64,000 nucleotides of DNA from Nostoc sp. LPT (GTDB taxonomy: Bacteria > Cyanobacteriota > Cyanobacteriia > Cyanobacteriales > Nostocaceae). Made by a program: the position numbers and the translations under genes. How positions within the stretch are numbered: position 1 is the stretch's first letter; each line of letters opens with the position of its first letter. The notes beneath the pieces are model-generated. The model was not told the origin of the DNA. It worked only from the letters and a program-made list of their open reading frames with translations, and searched no databases. The DNA is taken from assembly GCF_017115165.1 (NCBI RefSeq), contig NZ_JABXKF010000105.1:1-64000 (forward strand). The letters are read 5' to 3'. Positions 8,490 through 17,538 of this stretch are shown here, one piece after another.

Positions 8490-9740
8490 TTAACCTTCGT
8501 AAATAGTGATTTCTACTCCAGAAACTGTATACGTAATTTGTGCAAATTCACTCACGTCCAAGAATTCTTTCATTGTGGAACTCAGATACAACTTACCAAA
8601 TTGCCCTTTGTCTTGAGCCATTTTGGAAGCAACGTTCACCGGGTTCCCAGCAATATCTTTACCGCCAACGGACAAATCGAAAATTAAAACTTCACCAGCG
8701 TCAATACCTATACGAGAGGCAACGTCTTGTGCGGCTAACTCCTGACGAAATGCTTGAGCAAAGTTGAGAGCTGTGGTAGCCTCATCAAAAGCATAAATTC
8801 CTATAGTACCAACTACCTTGATTTCTGCACCATTGTTTTGCTTAAGGAGGCGCTGTCCCATGTCTTTCAACCTAGCAGAAAGGGCGAAGTTAGTGAACAT
8901 AGCAGTCTCATGAGCTTCGGCCTTTTGACTTTGCCGCTCAATTAGGACAATCACCTTGTTCTGTAAGTACTTATCTGTTAGCTGTTTACCTAATTCAGCA
9001 TCAGTTAGTCGGTTTTCATAAACAACTAAGTCAGCATAAAAAATTTCGGAATAAGGAATAGGATAATTCGTATTCAAAGGCGGCACTTCAGATAAACTTG
9101 GCCCGTCTAACACCCGGAAAATATTGCCAATCTTTGTAGTTATTTCGCCTTTTTTCTCAATAGTAAAATTGTGGTTAGCTGGTAATAACTCATAAATGTC
9201 TTGGCTAATAACTATCTCACCGCCTTCTGTATCATTTTCAGCAATTTCTTCGATAACATCGGCTTCCAATCCATACAAACCACCGTTAATGTAGTAGAAT
9301 TCGCCTAAGTGTGCGCCGAGGCCAATTTTAATCTGGCAACGTTTACTGATTTCACGTTGGATTGTTAGCAGCGCAGACACAAGAGTTTCGGAACTAACTG
9401 ATGCCGGATAAAACATTTGCGTATTGTCAGCAGCCCAAATACCAACTCCCTGTCCGCCAATGGCAGTACCAAAGCTATAGACAATTTCTTTTGGCTGGTT
9501 AATAATTGCCAAAATTTCCAGCAAGCCTTTTTGCTTTGTTAGCTTGGTTAGTCCAGCAGAATCAGAAGATACGCTATAACCTTTGACTTTATACGGTTCC
9601 AGTAACTGCAAGGTCACTTCTTGGGTTTGCTCACTATCCAGCCACTGTTTTATTAGTCTTAGTGGCAACGACCCAATGATGTCCTGGGTAATGTCAAATA
9701 AGGTTGGGGAGTATTGATTTATGCTATATTTATTAGTCAT
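8490..9740 (-). CDS. Tandem cyclase-homology-domain protein
   Basis: A 416-residue cytosolic protein with two regions like the C-terminal half of class III nucleotidyl cyclase domains: about 155-205 (IKIGLGAHLGEFYYINGGLYG, then EGGEIVISQDIYELL) and about 345-400 (SRIGIDAGEVL, GKDIAGNPVNVASKMAQ, GKLYLSS). The residues that normally bind metal are not evident: the position of a GGD-type motif reads GTIGIYAF in the second domain. It may thus be catalytically silent and act as a sensor or scaffold, or be a divergent cyclase. It stands alone, with the MITE-like element upstream. Confidence 0.6.
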   Translation of the reverse strand: MTNKYSINQYSPTLFDITQDIIGSLPLRLIKQWLDSEQTQEVTLQLLEPYKVKGYSVSSDSAGLTKLTKQKGLLEILAIINQPKEIVYSFGTAIGGQGVGIWAADNTQMFYPASVSSETLVSALLTIQREISKRCQIKIGLGAHLGEFYYINGGLYGLEADVIEEIAENDTEGGEIVISQDIYELLPANHNFTIEKKGEITTKIGNIFRVLDGPSLSEVPPLNTNYPIPYSEIFYADLVVYENRLTDAELGKQLTDKYLQNKVIVLIERQSQKAEAHETAMFTNFALSARLKDMGQRLLKQNNGAEIKVVGTIGIYAFDEATTALNFAQAFRQELAAQDVASRIGIDAGEVLIFDLSVGGKDIAGNPVNVASKMAQDKGQFGKLYLSSTMKEFLDVSEFAQITYTVSGVEITIYEG

Positions 9741-9836
9741 CTTCTATAAGGTAGACTTTTAACTAAAGTATGAATAATCTACCATTTACTATCTATTTAC
9801 AAAAGAGGTTTCACTATAAAAATTAATAGTATATAA

Positions 9837-10000
9837 GAGGATGTTTTAAAAGTGTTTGGCTGTGATTTTAGACACTTATTTATCCCCCCTAACCCCCCTT
9901 AAAAAGGGGGGAACCGGAATCAAAGTCCCCCAATTTATCGGGGGATTTAGGAGAATCTAGAACGTTTTGATACCGACAATAGGACTTTTAAAACATCCTC
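9837..10000. mobile_element. MITE-like element with 17-bp perfect terminal inverted repeats
   Basis: GAGGATGTTTTAAAAGT at 9837-9853 is repeated perfectly inverted at 9984-10000. The 164-bp unit is flanked by TAA on both sides, a likely target duplication. Inside are C/G-rich hairpins (CCCCCCTT..AAGGGGGG at 9893-9912 and TCCCCCAATTTATCGGGGGA at 9926-9945) and no coding capacity. This is the make-up of a non-autonomous transposable element of the IS5/IS630 size class; the parent transposase is not in the window. Confidence 0.7.
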
Positions 10001-10039
10001 TAAGTAAGTAGGCGTGAATAATTAAAGATTTGTAATAAG

Positions 10040-10071
10040 CGGCTCTAGCCCTAAAAAAAGGGATAGAGCCG
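10040..10071. terminator. Long stem-loop downstream of the efe operon
   Basis: CGGCTCTA-GCCCT and AGGG-ATAGAGCCG fold into a long stem with an A-rich loop. It lies 237 bp beyond the efeB stop, between the MITE-like element and the operon. It could end efe transcription, but there is no T run after it on the minus strand. The remaining 10072-10307 holds a CCTTCGACAGGCTCAG dispersed repeat and no gene. Confidence 0.35.
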
Positions 10072-10307
10072 TTACATTGCGTAACATAGTTTTATTTATC
10101 GTAAACAAAAGGGTTTGAGACCCCTTTATCTATACGTAGATTCAGTTTCAGTCCTTCGACAGGCTCAGGTATTTCTAGTAGGGGTAATTCATGGATTGTC
10201 CCTACAATGTTCTGGACTTCACTAATTGAAAACTATTATCAGCCTACAACAAAGGCGATCACTGCTATTTACAGTGACTAATCATCAGCAAAAAATTAAA
10301 GGTAAAT

Positions 10308-11576
10308 CTACACTGTTGATGCTTCTAGTAATGACTGACCGAGATAACCTCCTTCAGCTTTGACACCAGGTAAAGCGAAGAAATATCCACCACCAATGGG
10401 CCGAATGTACTCCTCCAAAGGTTCTCCTTTCAAACGATTTTGCACTGTCACAAACCCTTTCTCTAAATCAGCTTGAAAACAGACAAACAACAAACCCATA
10501 TCTAACTGTCCAGATTTGTCAAACCCACGTGAATAATTGAAACCACGCCGCAGAATCAAACTCGACTCTGATTTTCGTGGATTAGCAAGGCGGATATGAG
10601 CATTTAGGGGAATTTGTTGACCTTTAGGGTCCCGATCGTAATTGGGAATATCTTTCTCGTGCTTCATCCCCAAAGGTGCGCCAGAGTCCTTATTGCGCCC
10701 AATAATTGTTTCTTGCTCCTGTAGTGGTGTACGATCCCAGCGTTCGACTAAGTTGCGGATCACTCGTACCACTTGATAGCTTCCTCCTACTGTCCAAGCG
10801 GGTTCACCATTATTTGGCTGTACCCAGACAATCCGGTTCATCAATTTGTCGTCACTAGCATTTAGATTTGCCGTCCCATCTTTAAAACCAAGCAGGTTAC
10901 GCACCGTAGATTTGCCTTGTTTTTTGTGGGTATTCGGCGGCAGAAACCCCGCTATTTGCCAACGCAAAGTTATCAAGTCTGGCAAGTTCTTAATGATGTC
11001 GCGTAAAGCATGGAGATTCGATTCCTCAGTATTCGCACAGAATTGCAACAGTATATCCCCATGACATAAATCTGGGTCAAGCTGGTCATTGGGAAAATTG
11101 GCCATCGTATCTAACCGCTTGGGTTTCAAGTTACCGAGTCCAAAGCGGTTATCAAACAGTGAGTTACCCACAGCTAGGGTAATTGTCAGGTTATTGGGAG
11201 CGATCTCCGGGCCCATAATCCCCGAATCACTAGGGGAAAATTTGGGGTCGCGCGGCTTGGGTGTTCCCCCTGCCATGAGAAACTGGATGCGCTCAGTTAA
11301 AGTTTTGAACAACCGCACTAAATCTGCTTTATTTGTAGCAGTTGTATCAAATGCAACCATCAAACCAGCAGCCGGAGTCGGGGTAAGAATACCTGCTTGG
11401 TGAAGCCCAAAGAACGGCACGACCTCTTCAGATGGGTCAAGAGGTCTTCCCAGAAGAGTACGATAACCCAAAGTCGTCAAAGCTGCTATTCCACCTGCTG
11501 CTGCCATGCCGATTAACAAATCACGACGGCTGATGCGGGGAGTAATGCGTAAACTTGGTTGCTTTGTGATAGACAT
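10308..11576 (-). CDS. efeB: EfeB-like Dyp-type heme peroxidase (Tat-exported)
   Basis: Third gene of the iron-uptake operon. The N-terminus has a twin-arginine signal (SRRDLLIGMAAAGGIAALTTLGY, R17-R18), so the protein should be exported folded with heme. The Dyp peroxidase signature GFKDGTAN is at 230-237, with a conserved C-terminal RRGFNYSRGFD..DMGLLFVCFQADLEKGF block. In the EfeUOB system EfeB is thought to oxidise ferrous iron, or to handle heme iron, before transport. Length of 422 fits. It follows efeO by 29 bp. Confidence 0.92.
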   Translation of the reverse strand: MSITKQPSLRITPRISRRDLLIGMAAAGGIAALTTLGYRTLLGRPLDPSEEVVPFFGLHQAGILTPTPAAGLMVAFDTTATNKADLVRLFKTLTERIQFLMAGGTPKPRDPKFSPSDSGIMGPEIAPNNLTITLAVGNSLFDNRFGLGNLKPKRLDTMANFPNDQLDPDLCHGDILLQFCANTEESNLHALRDIIKNLPDLITLRWQIAGFLPPNTHKKQGKSTVRNLLGFKDGTANLNASDDKLMNRIVWVQPNNGEPAWTVGGSYQVVRVIRNLVERWDRTPLQEQETIIGRNKDSGAPLGMKHEKDIPNYDRDPKGQQIPLNAHIRLANPRKSESSLILRRGFNYSRGFDKSGQLDMGLLFVCFQADLEKGFVTVQNRLKGEPLEEYIRPIGGGYFFALPGVKAEGGYLGQSLLEASTV

Positions 11577-11605
11577 AATTTACTCCTCTAGGAATTCTTC
11601 ATCAA

Positions 11606-12799
11606 TTAGTTAACGCCCAGAGTGCCGCGTAACTGAGACAAATCTTCAGAAAGGGCGGCTATTGCTGTTTTCATGTCTTTTTTGTCTGCTTCACTCACCT
11701 TGTCGTAGGTAGCAAAACCACCATCAGGGGTTTTGTATTTAGCAAGTTTTTGGTTAACTTTGGTGAAATTTGTATCCACACGCGTCAGCAAATCTGGGTT
11801 GGCTTTTTGGATGACGGGGCGCAATAACTCCACAATCTTTTGGGAACCATCCACATTAGCGCTGAAGTCCCAGAGGTCAGTATGGCTGTAACGATCTTCT
11901 TCCCCAGAAATTTTGGTAGCAGCCACTTCTTCAATCAAGCCAGCAGCACCGCCAACCATATTTTTCGGTTCAATGGTCAAGGTGGCAATGCGCTTTTGCA
12001 GTTCCAGACCATCTTTCTGTAGCTTTTCGGCAAAGGGTTTCATGCCTTTTGTAGTTTTGTCTTGGAATAAAGCTTTCTCTATGCGATGGTATCCAGTGAA
12101 TTGTGGGTCAGCCTCTTTTTTAGCAAAGTCATCAGCACGGGAATCCATCGTTTTATCGAGATCGGAGAAAAGTTCAGCTATCGGTTCTGCACGTTCCCAG
12201 TGGGCATGAGTAGGGGCATAGAGTTTCTGAGCTTTAGCAAGGTCTCCAGCACTCACGGCATCCGTAAAGGTCTTGTTGTCTGCCACTAGTTGGTCAGTTT
12301 CTTTAGTGACGTAGACTTTGTATTCTGCGATCGCACCGACTAATTGGCCTTGATCTACGGTTGTCTTGGCTTGAGAATCTCCTTGTCCAGGTTTTACACT
12401 GAGTTTCCCTTTGGGATTGCTGCGTAAACCGCAACCCATGTCATACTCACCTGGTTCTAGATTAATTTTGACTTTCTGAACAAAGCCAGGAGCAATATTT
12501 TCTCGTTCCTCTACGACTTTCACCCCAGACAAAATTTCCCACTCCAAAGGTTGGCTGCTTTTATTGGTAATTACAAAACTGTTTTGCCCAGATGCTACTG
12601 TCAGCTGATTGGGTTCGCAACCTTTATCTGTCACAGTCAAAGCAGTTTCCGTAGAATTGGTAGCAGAGGTATCGTTAGCTACAGTTTTAGCTTCTGGAGA
12701 ATTACTTCCGGAAGTGTCACTTGATTTATTAGATTCACAGGCAGCTACTGTCAAGGCAATCAGACAGATAATTGTTGAGTGCTTTAAAAAATTTTTCAT
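11606..12799 (-). CDS. efeO: EfeO-like iron-binding lipoprotein (cupredoxin + M75)
   Basis: A 397-residue periplasmic protein with a lipoprotein signal (lipobox LTVAAC, C21). A cupredoxin-like domain follows (about 50-135: NSFVITNKSSQPLEWEIL, GEYDMGCG), then an imelysin/peptidase-M75 helical domain with the HxxE metal motifs HWERAE and HRIEKAL. This is the two-domain arrangement of E. coli EfeO, which supplies iron to the permease EfeU. It lies between efeU and efeB with short gaps, clearly an operon. Confidence 0.92.
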   Translation of the reverse strand: MKNFLKHSTIICLIALTVAACESNKSSDTSGSNSPEAKTVANDTSATNSTETALTVTDKGCEPNQLTVASGQNSFVITNKSSQPLEWEILSGVKVVEERENIAPGFVQKVKINLEPGEYDMGCGLRSNPKGKLSVKPGQGDSQAKTTVDQGQLVGAIAEYKVYVTKETDQLVADNKTFTDAVSAGDLAKAQKLYAPTHAHWERAEPIAELFSDLDKTMDSRADDFAKKEADPQFTGYHRIEKALFQDKTTKGMKPFAEKLQKDGLELQKRIATLTIEPKNMVGGAAGLIEEVAATKISGEEDRYSHTDLWDFSANVDGSQKIVELLRPVIQKANPDLLTRVDTNFTKVNQKLAKYKTPDGGFATYDKVSEADKKDMKTAIAALSEDLSQLRGTLGVN

Positions 12800-12830
12800 T
12801 GTTGTATTTTCCTAAAAATTATTGAAGTTG

Positions 12831-13664
12831 CTAGGAATGACTTGCGGTAGTCTTCTGTCTAGCGTTACCGCCTAACAAGAACAGCAGCATGGTAGGAATT
12901 AGGTAGCCAAAATAAACGATCACCTCACTTACAGTAGGGGCATCGTTATAGCCAAAAAATCCTGCCAAAAGTGAACCAACAAACCCGTTATTGGGAAGTA
13001 TCCCACTAGCATCAAATACTACTGTTTGCAATGAATTCCACACTCCCGCTTCATGAAAAGCTCTCACCCCACTGGCTAAGAGTCCAGCAGCAACCAGGAT
13101 AATGAAGGCTCCTGTCCATTTAAAAAATCGCCTCAAGTTGATGCGGATACCACCTTGATAAATGCCTACACCGACGGCTACTGCGGCTGCATATCCAAAC
13201 AATGCCCCCACAGGAGCTTGAATTCCCAAATTTTGCTGAAACGTGGCCAGCAGAAACACTACTGTTTCCAGACCTTCCCGCAGTACTGCAAAGAATGCCA
13301 TCCCCACTAGTGCTATGCCTCCCTTATCACCCGATTGAATGGCAGCTTCAACTTGGGACTGTAACTCACCTTTAATCGAACGAGCAGCACGACGCATCCA
13401 GAAAACCATCCAGGTGAGAACCCCAACCGCCACGATGGAAATTACACCTGCAAATAATTCCTGTTCTTGTTGGGGAAAATCTTGACTGGTTATTTGCAAG
13501 AAGATCGCCGCTGCTAGACATACAAAAGTCGCTAGTACAATTCCGATCCAGACTGACTTCATCAAATGGGTACGACCAGTTTGCTTGAGATAACTGGCAA
13601 TGATACCCACGACAAGCGCAGCTTCAACGCCCTCTCGGAACATGATCAAAAAGGGAAAAAGCAT
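12831..13664 (-). CDS. efeU: EfeU/FTR1-family iron permease
   Basis: Integral membrane protein of 277 residues with about seven hydrophobic segments. It has the two REXXE iron-coordinating motifs of FTR1/EfeU permeases, REGVE at 10-14 and REGLE at 129-133. It opens the efeU-efeO-efeB operon (gaps 31 and 29 bp). Regulation by Fur is expected from the family; upstream there are AT-rich runs such as GAGAATAATAAC at 13702-13713, but no Fur box can be called with confidence. Confidence 0.92.
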   Translation of the reverse strand: MLFPFLIMFREGVEAALVVGIIASYLKQTGRTHLMKSVWIGIVLATFVCLAAAIFLQITSQDFPQQEQELFAGVISIVAVGVLTWMVFWMRRAARSIKGELQSQVEAAIQSGDKGGIALVGMAFFAVLREGLETVVFLLATFQQNLGIQAPVGALFGYAAAVAVGVGIYQGGIRINLRRFFKWTGAFIILVAAGLLASGVRAFHEAGVWNSLQTVVFDASGILPNNGFVGSLLAGFFGYNDAPTVSEVIVYFGYLIPTMLLFLLGGNARQKTTASHS

Positions 13665-14148
13665 GAATAAACTTATTAACTATAATTACTATCAAATCAT
13701 CATGAGAATAATAACTTACTTGAGAACATTTGTATATAACTGCAAGTAAAAAATCTCTAAAATTCTGGAGGAATAAATTTTCGGCTGGAAGAACTCCTAC
13801 AACGCATTGCTAGGAGTTGTTTATAGCCTATTTTGTCGCTAGTCAGAATCTTCTATATCCTAATCAGCAGCATAATATATGTGCGATCGCCTGGATGTAA
13901 CTCTTGAAGTTGAGTTTGAGTAACAATAGTAGCGATAAGCATTTCAGTAAATGATGTTCTCTAACTAAAATGAATGGAATAAATGGTTGGTAAGACTTTT
14001 GGAAAACTTTTCGATTTAGTGAGAGTAGTGTTCTTTGTACAACTTTCGCTAAACAAAAATCCCACCCATGTAAAAGCTATAAGATTGTGATTATTATCTC
14101 TTGCTAGGGTGGGATTTTTATTATCTGATGTCTAATAGATAAGTACTT
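13665..14148. other. Spacer between the efe and efflux operons
   Basis: Contains the presumed efe promoter (13665-13850), a HIP1-bearing stretch near 13880, and the strong terminator hairpin of the efflux operon at 14055-14119. No ORF with family resemblance is seen. Confidence 0.45.
14055..14119 (-). terminator. Terminator hairpin of the efflux operon
   Basis: AAAAATCCCACCC (14055-14067) and GGGTGGGATTTTT (14107-14119) are a perfect 13-bp inverted repeat around a 39-nt loop. Read on the minus strand, the GC core GGGTGGGA is followed by TTTTTG, as in a Rho-independent terminator, 30 bp after the MFS stop. The A run on the other side would make it work in both directions. Confidence 0.7.
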
Positions 14149-15417
14149 CTATTTATACTCTTGCAAAGCCCCTAACTTGCGAATTCCTGGCCAAATCATA
14201 GCTGTAGCAATCACTACTACAATTGTGCCGATTCCACCACCTACAACGGAAATTACCGGGCCAAATAAAGCAGCAGTCAAGCCTGATTCAAAGCCCCCTA
14301 ATTCATTCGAGGCACTAATAAACACGCTATTAATAGCAGCAACCCGACCACGCAAATGATCCGGTGTTCTGATTTGAACTAATGTATGGCGAATCACAAC
14401 ACTAATACTATCTAGTGCGCCACCAAGGATCAGCATCAACATAGACAGCCAAAAGGAATGAGAAAGTCCAAAGATAATTGTGACAACCCCAAAGCCAACC
14501 ACTGACCACAATAAGGCTGGGCCTGCTTTGCGTAGTGGTGGTAAATACGCCAGGGTAATCGCCATAGTCAAAGCACCGATGGAGTGGGCTGCTTGTAAGT
14601 ATCCCAACTCCACTGGCCCCACATGTAAAATATCTTTGGCAAAAATCGGGAGGAGCGCGATCGCACCACCCAACAATACAGCAAACATATCCAATGTAAT
14701 CGCTGCTAAAATCAACTGATTCTGCCAGATAAATTTAGCACCAGCTGCAAGTGCTTTAAATGAAATTGGTTCGGTTGAGCGAATACTTTTTCGCTCTTTG
14801 ATTGCCAGCGTTAAAATAAAACACAGCAAGGCTGCGATCGCTGCTGCTATATACACTCCTGTAGCACTTCCCAACAGCGCAATCCCAAATCCTCCCAAAG
14901 CTGGGCCGATGACTGCGGCTAACTGAAAGCTACTACTATTCCAGGTGGCTGCATTGGTAAAAGCACTAACAGGTATTAATTGCCACATCAGAGCATCACT
15001 CGCTGGTTTGAGGAATGCTCTAGCGACACCTGTTAATACCAAAGAGGCGTAAATTAGAAAAACTGCACCATGAGTATAGGAAAGCAGTGCTAAAGCTAGC
15101 GAGCAGAGAGCTAGCAGCATCACTGACAGTAACATAGTGAGTTTGCGATCGCGACGATCAGCAACATCTCCAGCAATTAAGGTGAGAACAATCATCGGCA
15201 AGACTTGCGCCAGTCCTACACCACCTAAAGCGATCGCTGAGTTAGTCCGCTCATAGAGTTCCCAGCCGATAGCTACAGTTTGCATTTGCGATCCTACGAA
15301 CAGCACCAGCCGTCCAATGGTAAATAGCCGATAGTCTCGAAACTTAAAGGCTGCAAAGGGATCGTGCTGTGCAACCTCAGAGTTATGGGGCTTTGAGTTC
15401 TGTTTTCTCGAAGACAT
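14149..15417 (-). CDS. MFS drug-efflux-type transporter
   Basis: A 422-residue membrane protein with about 12 hydrophobic segments of the MFS_3/enterobactin-exporter-like type (FRDYRLFTIGRLVLFVGSQM at the start, the loop GDVADRRDRKLTM between TM2 and TM3, PALGGFGIALLG). Related proteins export small molecules. The start overlaps the 3' end of the MarR gene by 35 bp, so the two are translated from one message. Together with the ABC genes upstream it forms an efflux operon. Confidence 0.85.
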   Translation of the reverse strand: MSSRKQNSKPHNSEVAQHDPFAAFKFRDYRLFTIGRLVLFVGSQMQTVAIGWELYERTNSAIALGGVGLAQVLPMIVLTLIAGDVADRRDRKLTMLLSVMLLALCSLALALLSYTHGAVFLIYASLVLTGVARAFLKPASDALMWQLIPVSAFTNAATWNSSSFQLAAVIGPALGGFGIALLGSATGVYIAAAIAALLCFILTLAIKERKSIRSTEPISFKALAAGAKFIWQNQLILAAITLDMFAVLLGGAIALLPIFAKDILHVGPVELGYLQAAHSIGALTMAITLAYLPPLRKAGPALLWSVVGFGVVTIIFGLSHSFWLSMLMLILGGALDSISVVIRHTLVQIRTPDHLRGRVAAINSVFISASNELGGFESGLTAALFGPVISVVGGGIGTIVVVIATAMIWPGIRKLGALQEYK

Positions 15418-15856
15418 TTTTTAGTAGAGTTAAGCCTTCTTCAATATTGGAAATTTGGTCTTCTGTAAGACCTTTCAGCAAGTCGGTAATATGAGCGCGA
15501 GTTTGATCTTGGGATTGCTTGAGATGGTGCTTTCCATCTTCAGTTAAATTGAGCAGCACCCGCCGCCGCTCTTGAGGATGAGCGATGCGTTGCACGAAGT
15601 CACGTTGTACCAAGCGTTCTATGGTTGCTGATGCCGTGGCAGAGGTGACACCTAAATGCTCTGCCAAATCAGATAATGAAGCACCAGGATTGCGATTGAT
15701 AAATGCTAGCGATCGCAACTGAGGTATAGATAAAAAGGCGGCACTATGGGCACGCATATCCGCTCGGATAAACCGCATCACTAATGGAACTGTGTCCATT
15801 ACTCTAGCGGCACATTCTTCGGAAGTTGCACCTTGATTAGGCTTATCCAAGGTCAT
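15383..15856 (-). CDS. MarR-family transcriptional regulator
   Basis: Winged-helix repressor with the MarR core (SIPQLRSLAFINRNPGASLSDLAEHLGV, TSATASATIERLVQRDFVQR) and the wing residues HPQERRRVLLNLTEDG. The frame is open up to 15910, but I take the ATG at 15856 (MTLDKP), which avoids overlap with the permease gene and gives a usual 157 residues. It sits inside the efflux operon, which it probably represses until a drug-like ligand binds. The operator is not identified; it may lie upstream of the ATPase gene (17539-17640). Confidence 0.88.
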   Translation of the reverse strand: MTLDKPNQGATSEECAARVMDTVPLVMRFIRADMRAHSAAFLSIPQLRSLAFINRNPGASLSDLAEHLGVTSATASATIERLVQRDFVQRIAHPQERRRVLLNLTEDGKHHLKQSQDQTRAHITDLLKGLTEDQISNIEEGLTLLKNVFEKTELKAP

Positions 15857-15875
15857 GGGCTTGTTGTTCTCCTGA

Positions 15876-16610
15876 TTACATGGCCACCCGTGGATAAAGT
15901 TTTCCACCAATGATCGCCAAAATTATTAATGTTAATAAGAGAATTGTACAATCCAGACCAAAGCCATAGATGCTAGTGCCGTTTAACAGCATGGTGCCGC
16001 GTAAGGCATCAACCTCATAAGTCAAGGGATTTAAATGGGAAATGAACTTTAACCAACTGGGCATCAACGAAATCGGATAGATGGCATTGCTCGCAAAAAA
16101 TAACGGCATGGTTAACAATTGTCCAATACCCGTCATCCTTTCTCGGCTTTTTACCAAACAGCCAATAATTAATGAAAAAATACAAAATGAACCTGCCCCT
16201 AGCATGACTACCAATAGTACTTGGAGGATAGCTAAGGGATGAAGATTTAGTTTGACACCCAATAGAAATGTCAATCCGTAAATGAATACTACCTGAGATA
16301 AGCATCGCACCCCACATGCCAGGGCTTTGCCCAACACCATTGCCATCCGGGGTGTGGGACTAGCTAAAAATTTATGTACGATCCCTAAATCTCGCTCCCA
16401 GATTAGCGTCATTCCACCACTAAAAATTGCCACAAACAAAATACTCTGAGCCAAGATACCAGCAGAAATGAAGTCCAAATAGTGTAAGTTTCCTGTAGGA
16501 ATCATGCGAGTGCGGGCAAAAACTTGCCCAAAGATCAGCAGCCATAAGGTTGGTTGCACAGCTCGAACTACTAAATCAGTAGGATCGTGGCGGAGTTTAC
16601 GTATTTCCAA
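15876..16610 (-). CDS. ABC-2 type transporter permease (DrrB-like)
   Basis: Membrane subunit with six hydrophobic segments and the ABC-2 signature region (SRERMTGIGQLLTMPLFFASNAIYP, then LNPLTYEVDALRG). It is partner of the ATPase encoded directly upstream. The coordinates begin at a TTG. The frame remains open up to about 16689 (reading VRVNLISAIKELVTKTLAIAELEIRKLRHD with the TTG codon inside), with no ATG or GTG, so the real start is uncertain and may be an unusual codon such as ATT coupled to the ATPase stop. Confidence 0.82.
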   Translation of the reverse strand: MEIRKLRHDPTDLVVRAVQPTLWLLIFGQVFARTRMIPTGNLHYLDFISAGILAQSILFVAIFSGGMTLIWERDLGIVHKFLASPTPRMAMVLGKALACGVRCLSQVVFIYGLTFLLGVKLNLHPLAILQVLLVVMLGAGSFCIFSLIIGCLVKSRERMTGIGQLLTMPLFFASNAIYPISLMPSWLKFISHLNPLTYEVDALRGTMLLNGTSIYGFGLDCTILLLTLIILAIIGGKLYPRVAM

Positions 16611-16686
16611 TTCTGCGATCGCCAGGGTTTTTGTAACTAGCTCTTTAATTGCAGAGATTAAATTTACTCGGACAGTGGGTGGTGCT

Positions 16687-17538
16687 TTAACCTAACCGTT
16701 GAGCAGTACGTCTGGTTCTTGCCGTGTCACGGTAGTTGACTCCTGATGTTAACTGGTCGCCTGTATAGTGAATAAAGACATCATCCAAAGTTGCATTTGG
16801 GTTAGATAAAGAAGCTTTTAAGTCGCTTGGTGTACCTGTGGTAACGACTTCACCTTGCTGCATAATTGCCACTCGGTTACATAAGCTATCGGCTTCTTCT
16901 AAAAAGTGGGTTGTTAAAAATATAGTTGTGCCGTAATCAGCACAGAGTTGTAGTACAAGCTGCCATACTTGAGTTCGAGCGATGGGATCTAGTCCGACAG
17001 TCGGCTCATCAAGAAACAGAATTTGGGGTTGATGTAGAACTGATATGCCAATTTCCAGCTTGCGGATCATCCCACCAGAGTAGTTTCGTACCAAGCGCTT
17101 CGCCGCATCTTGCAAACCCATGTATTCTAGAATTTCATAGATGCGGCGATCGCGTCCTTTGGCAGGTATTCCATACAGCTTGGCGAAGATTAACAGGTTT
17201 TCGTAACCCGTAAGACTACCATCAGCAGAAAGCGCCTGGGGGACATAGCCGATAGCCCTTCTCACAGGATTAGATTGACGAGTCACGTCATAACCAGCTA
17301 AGGTTGCTTTCCCTGCACTGATAGGCAGCAAGGTTGTCAACATTTTAATAACTGTACTTTTCCCTGCGCCATTGGGGCCAAGCAGTCCAAATACTTCGCC
17401 CTGTTTCACAGATATGCTCAGGTTATTAACAGCAGTTAACTTCCCAAAACGGCGTGTGAGTCCCTGAGTTTCCAAAATCAACAGTTTTGGTTCGCTAGGA
17501 GGTTGCAATCGATTTATTTTTCCCGTCAGTATTGTCAC
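16687..17538 (-). CDS. ABC transporter ATP-binding protein (DrrA-like)
   Basis: A 283-residue ATPase of the daunorubicin-resistance type. Walker A GPNGAGKST lies near 54-62, then the Q-loop (IGYVPQ), the signature YSGGMIRKLEIG, Walker B ILFLDEPTVGLDP and the H-loop TTHFLEEAD. First gene of the ATPase-permease-MarR-MFS operon, which should export hydrophobic compounds. The N-terminus has about 22 residues before the conserved core, so an internal start is possible. Confidence 0.9.
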   Translation of the reverse strand: MTILTGKINRLQPPSEPKLLILETQGLTRRFGKLTAVNNLSISVKQGEVFGLLGPNGAGKSTVIKMLTTLLPISAGKATLAGYDVTRQSNPVRRAIGYVPQALSADGSLTGYENLLIFAKLYGIPAKGRDRRIYEILEYMGLQDAAKRLVRNYSGGMIRKLEIGISVLHQPQILFLDEPTVGLDPIARTQVWQLVLQLCADYGTTIFLTTHFLEEADSLCNRVAIMQQGEVVTTGTPSDLKASLSNPNATLDDVFIHYTGDQLTSGVNYRDTARTRRTAQRLG

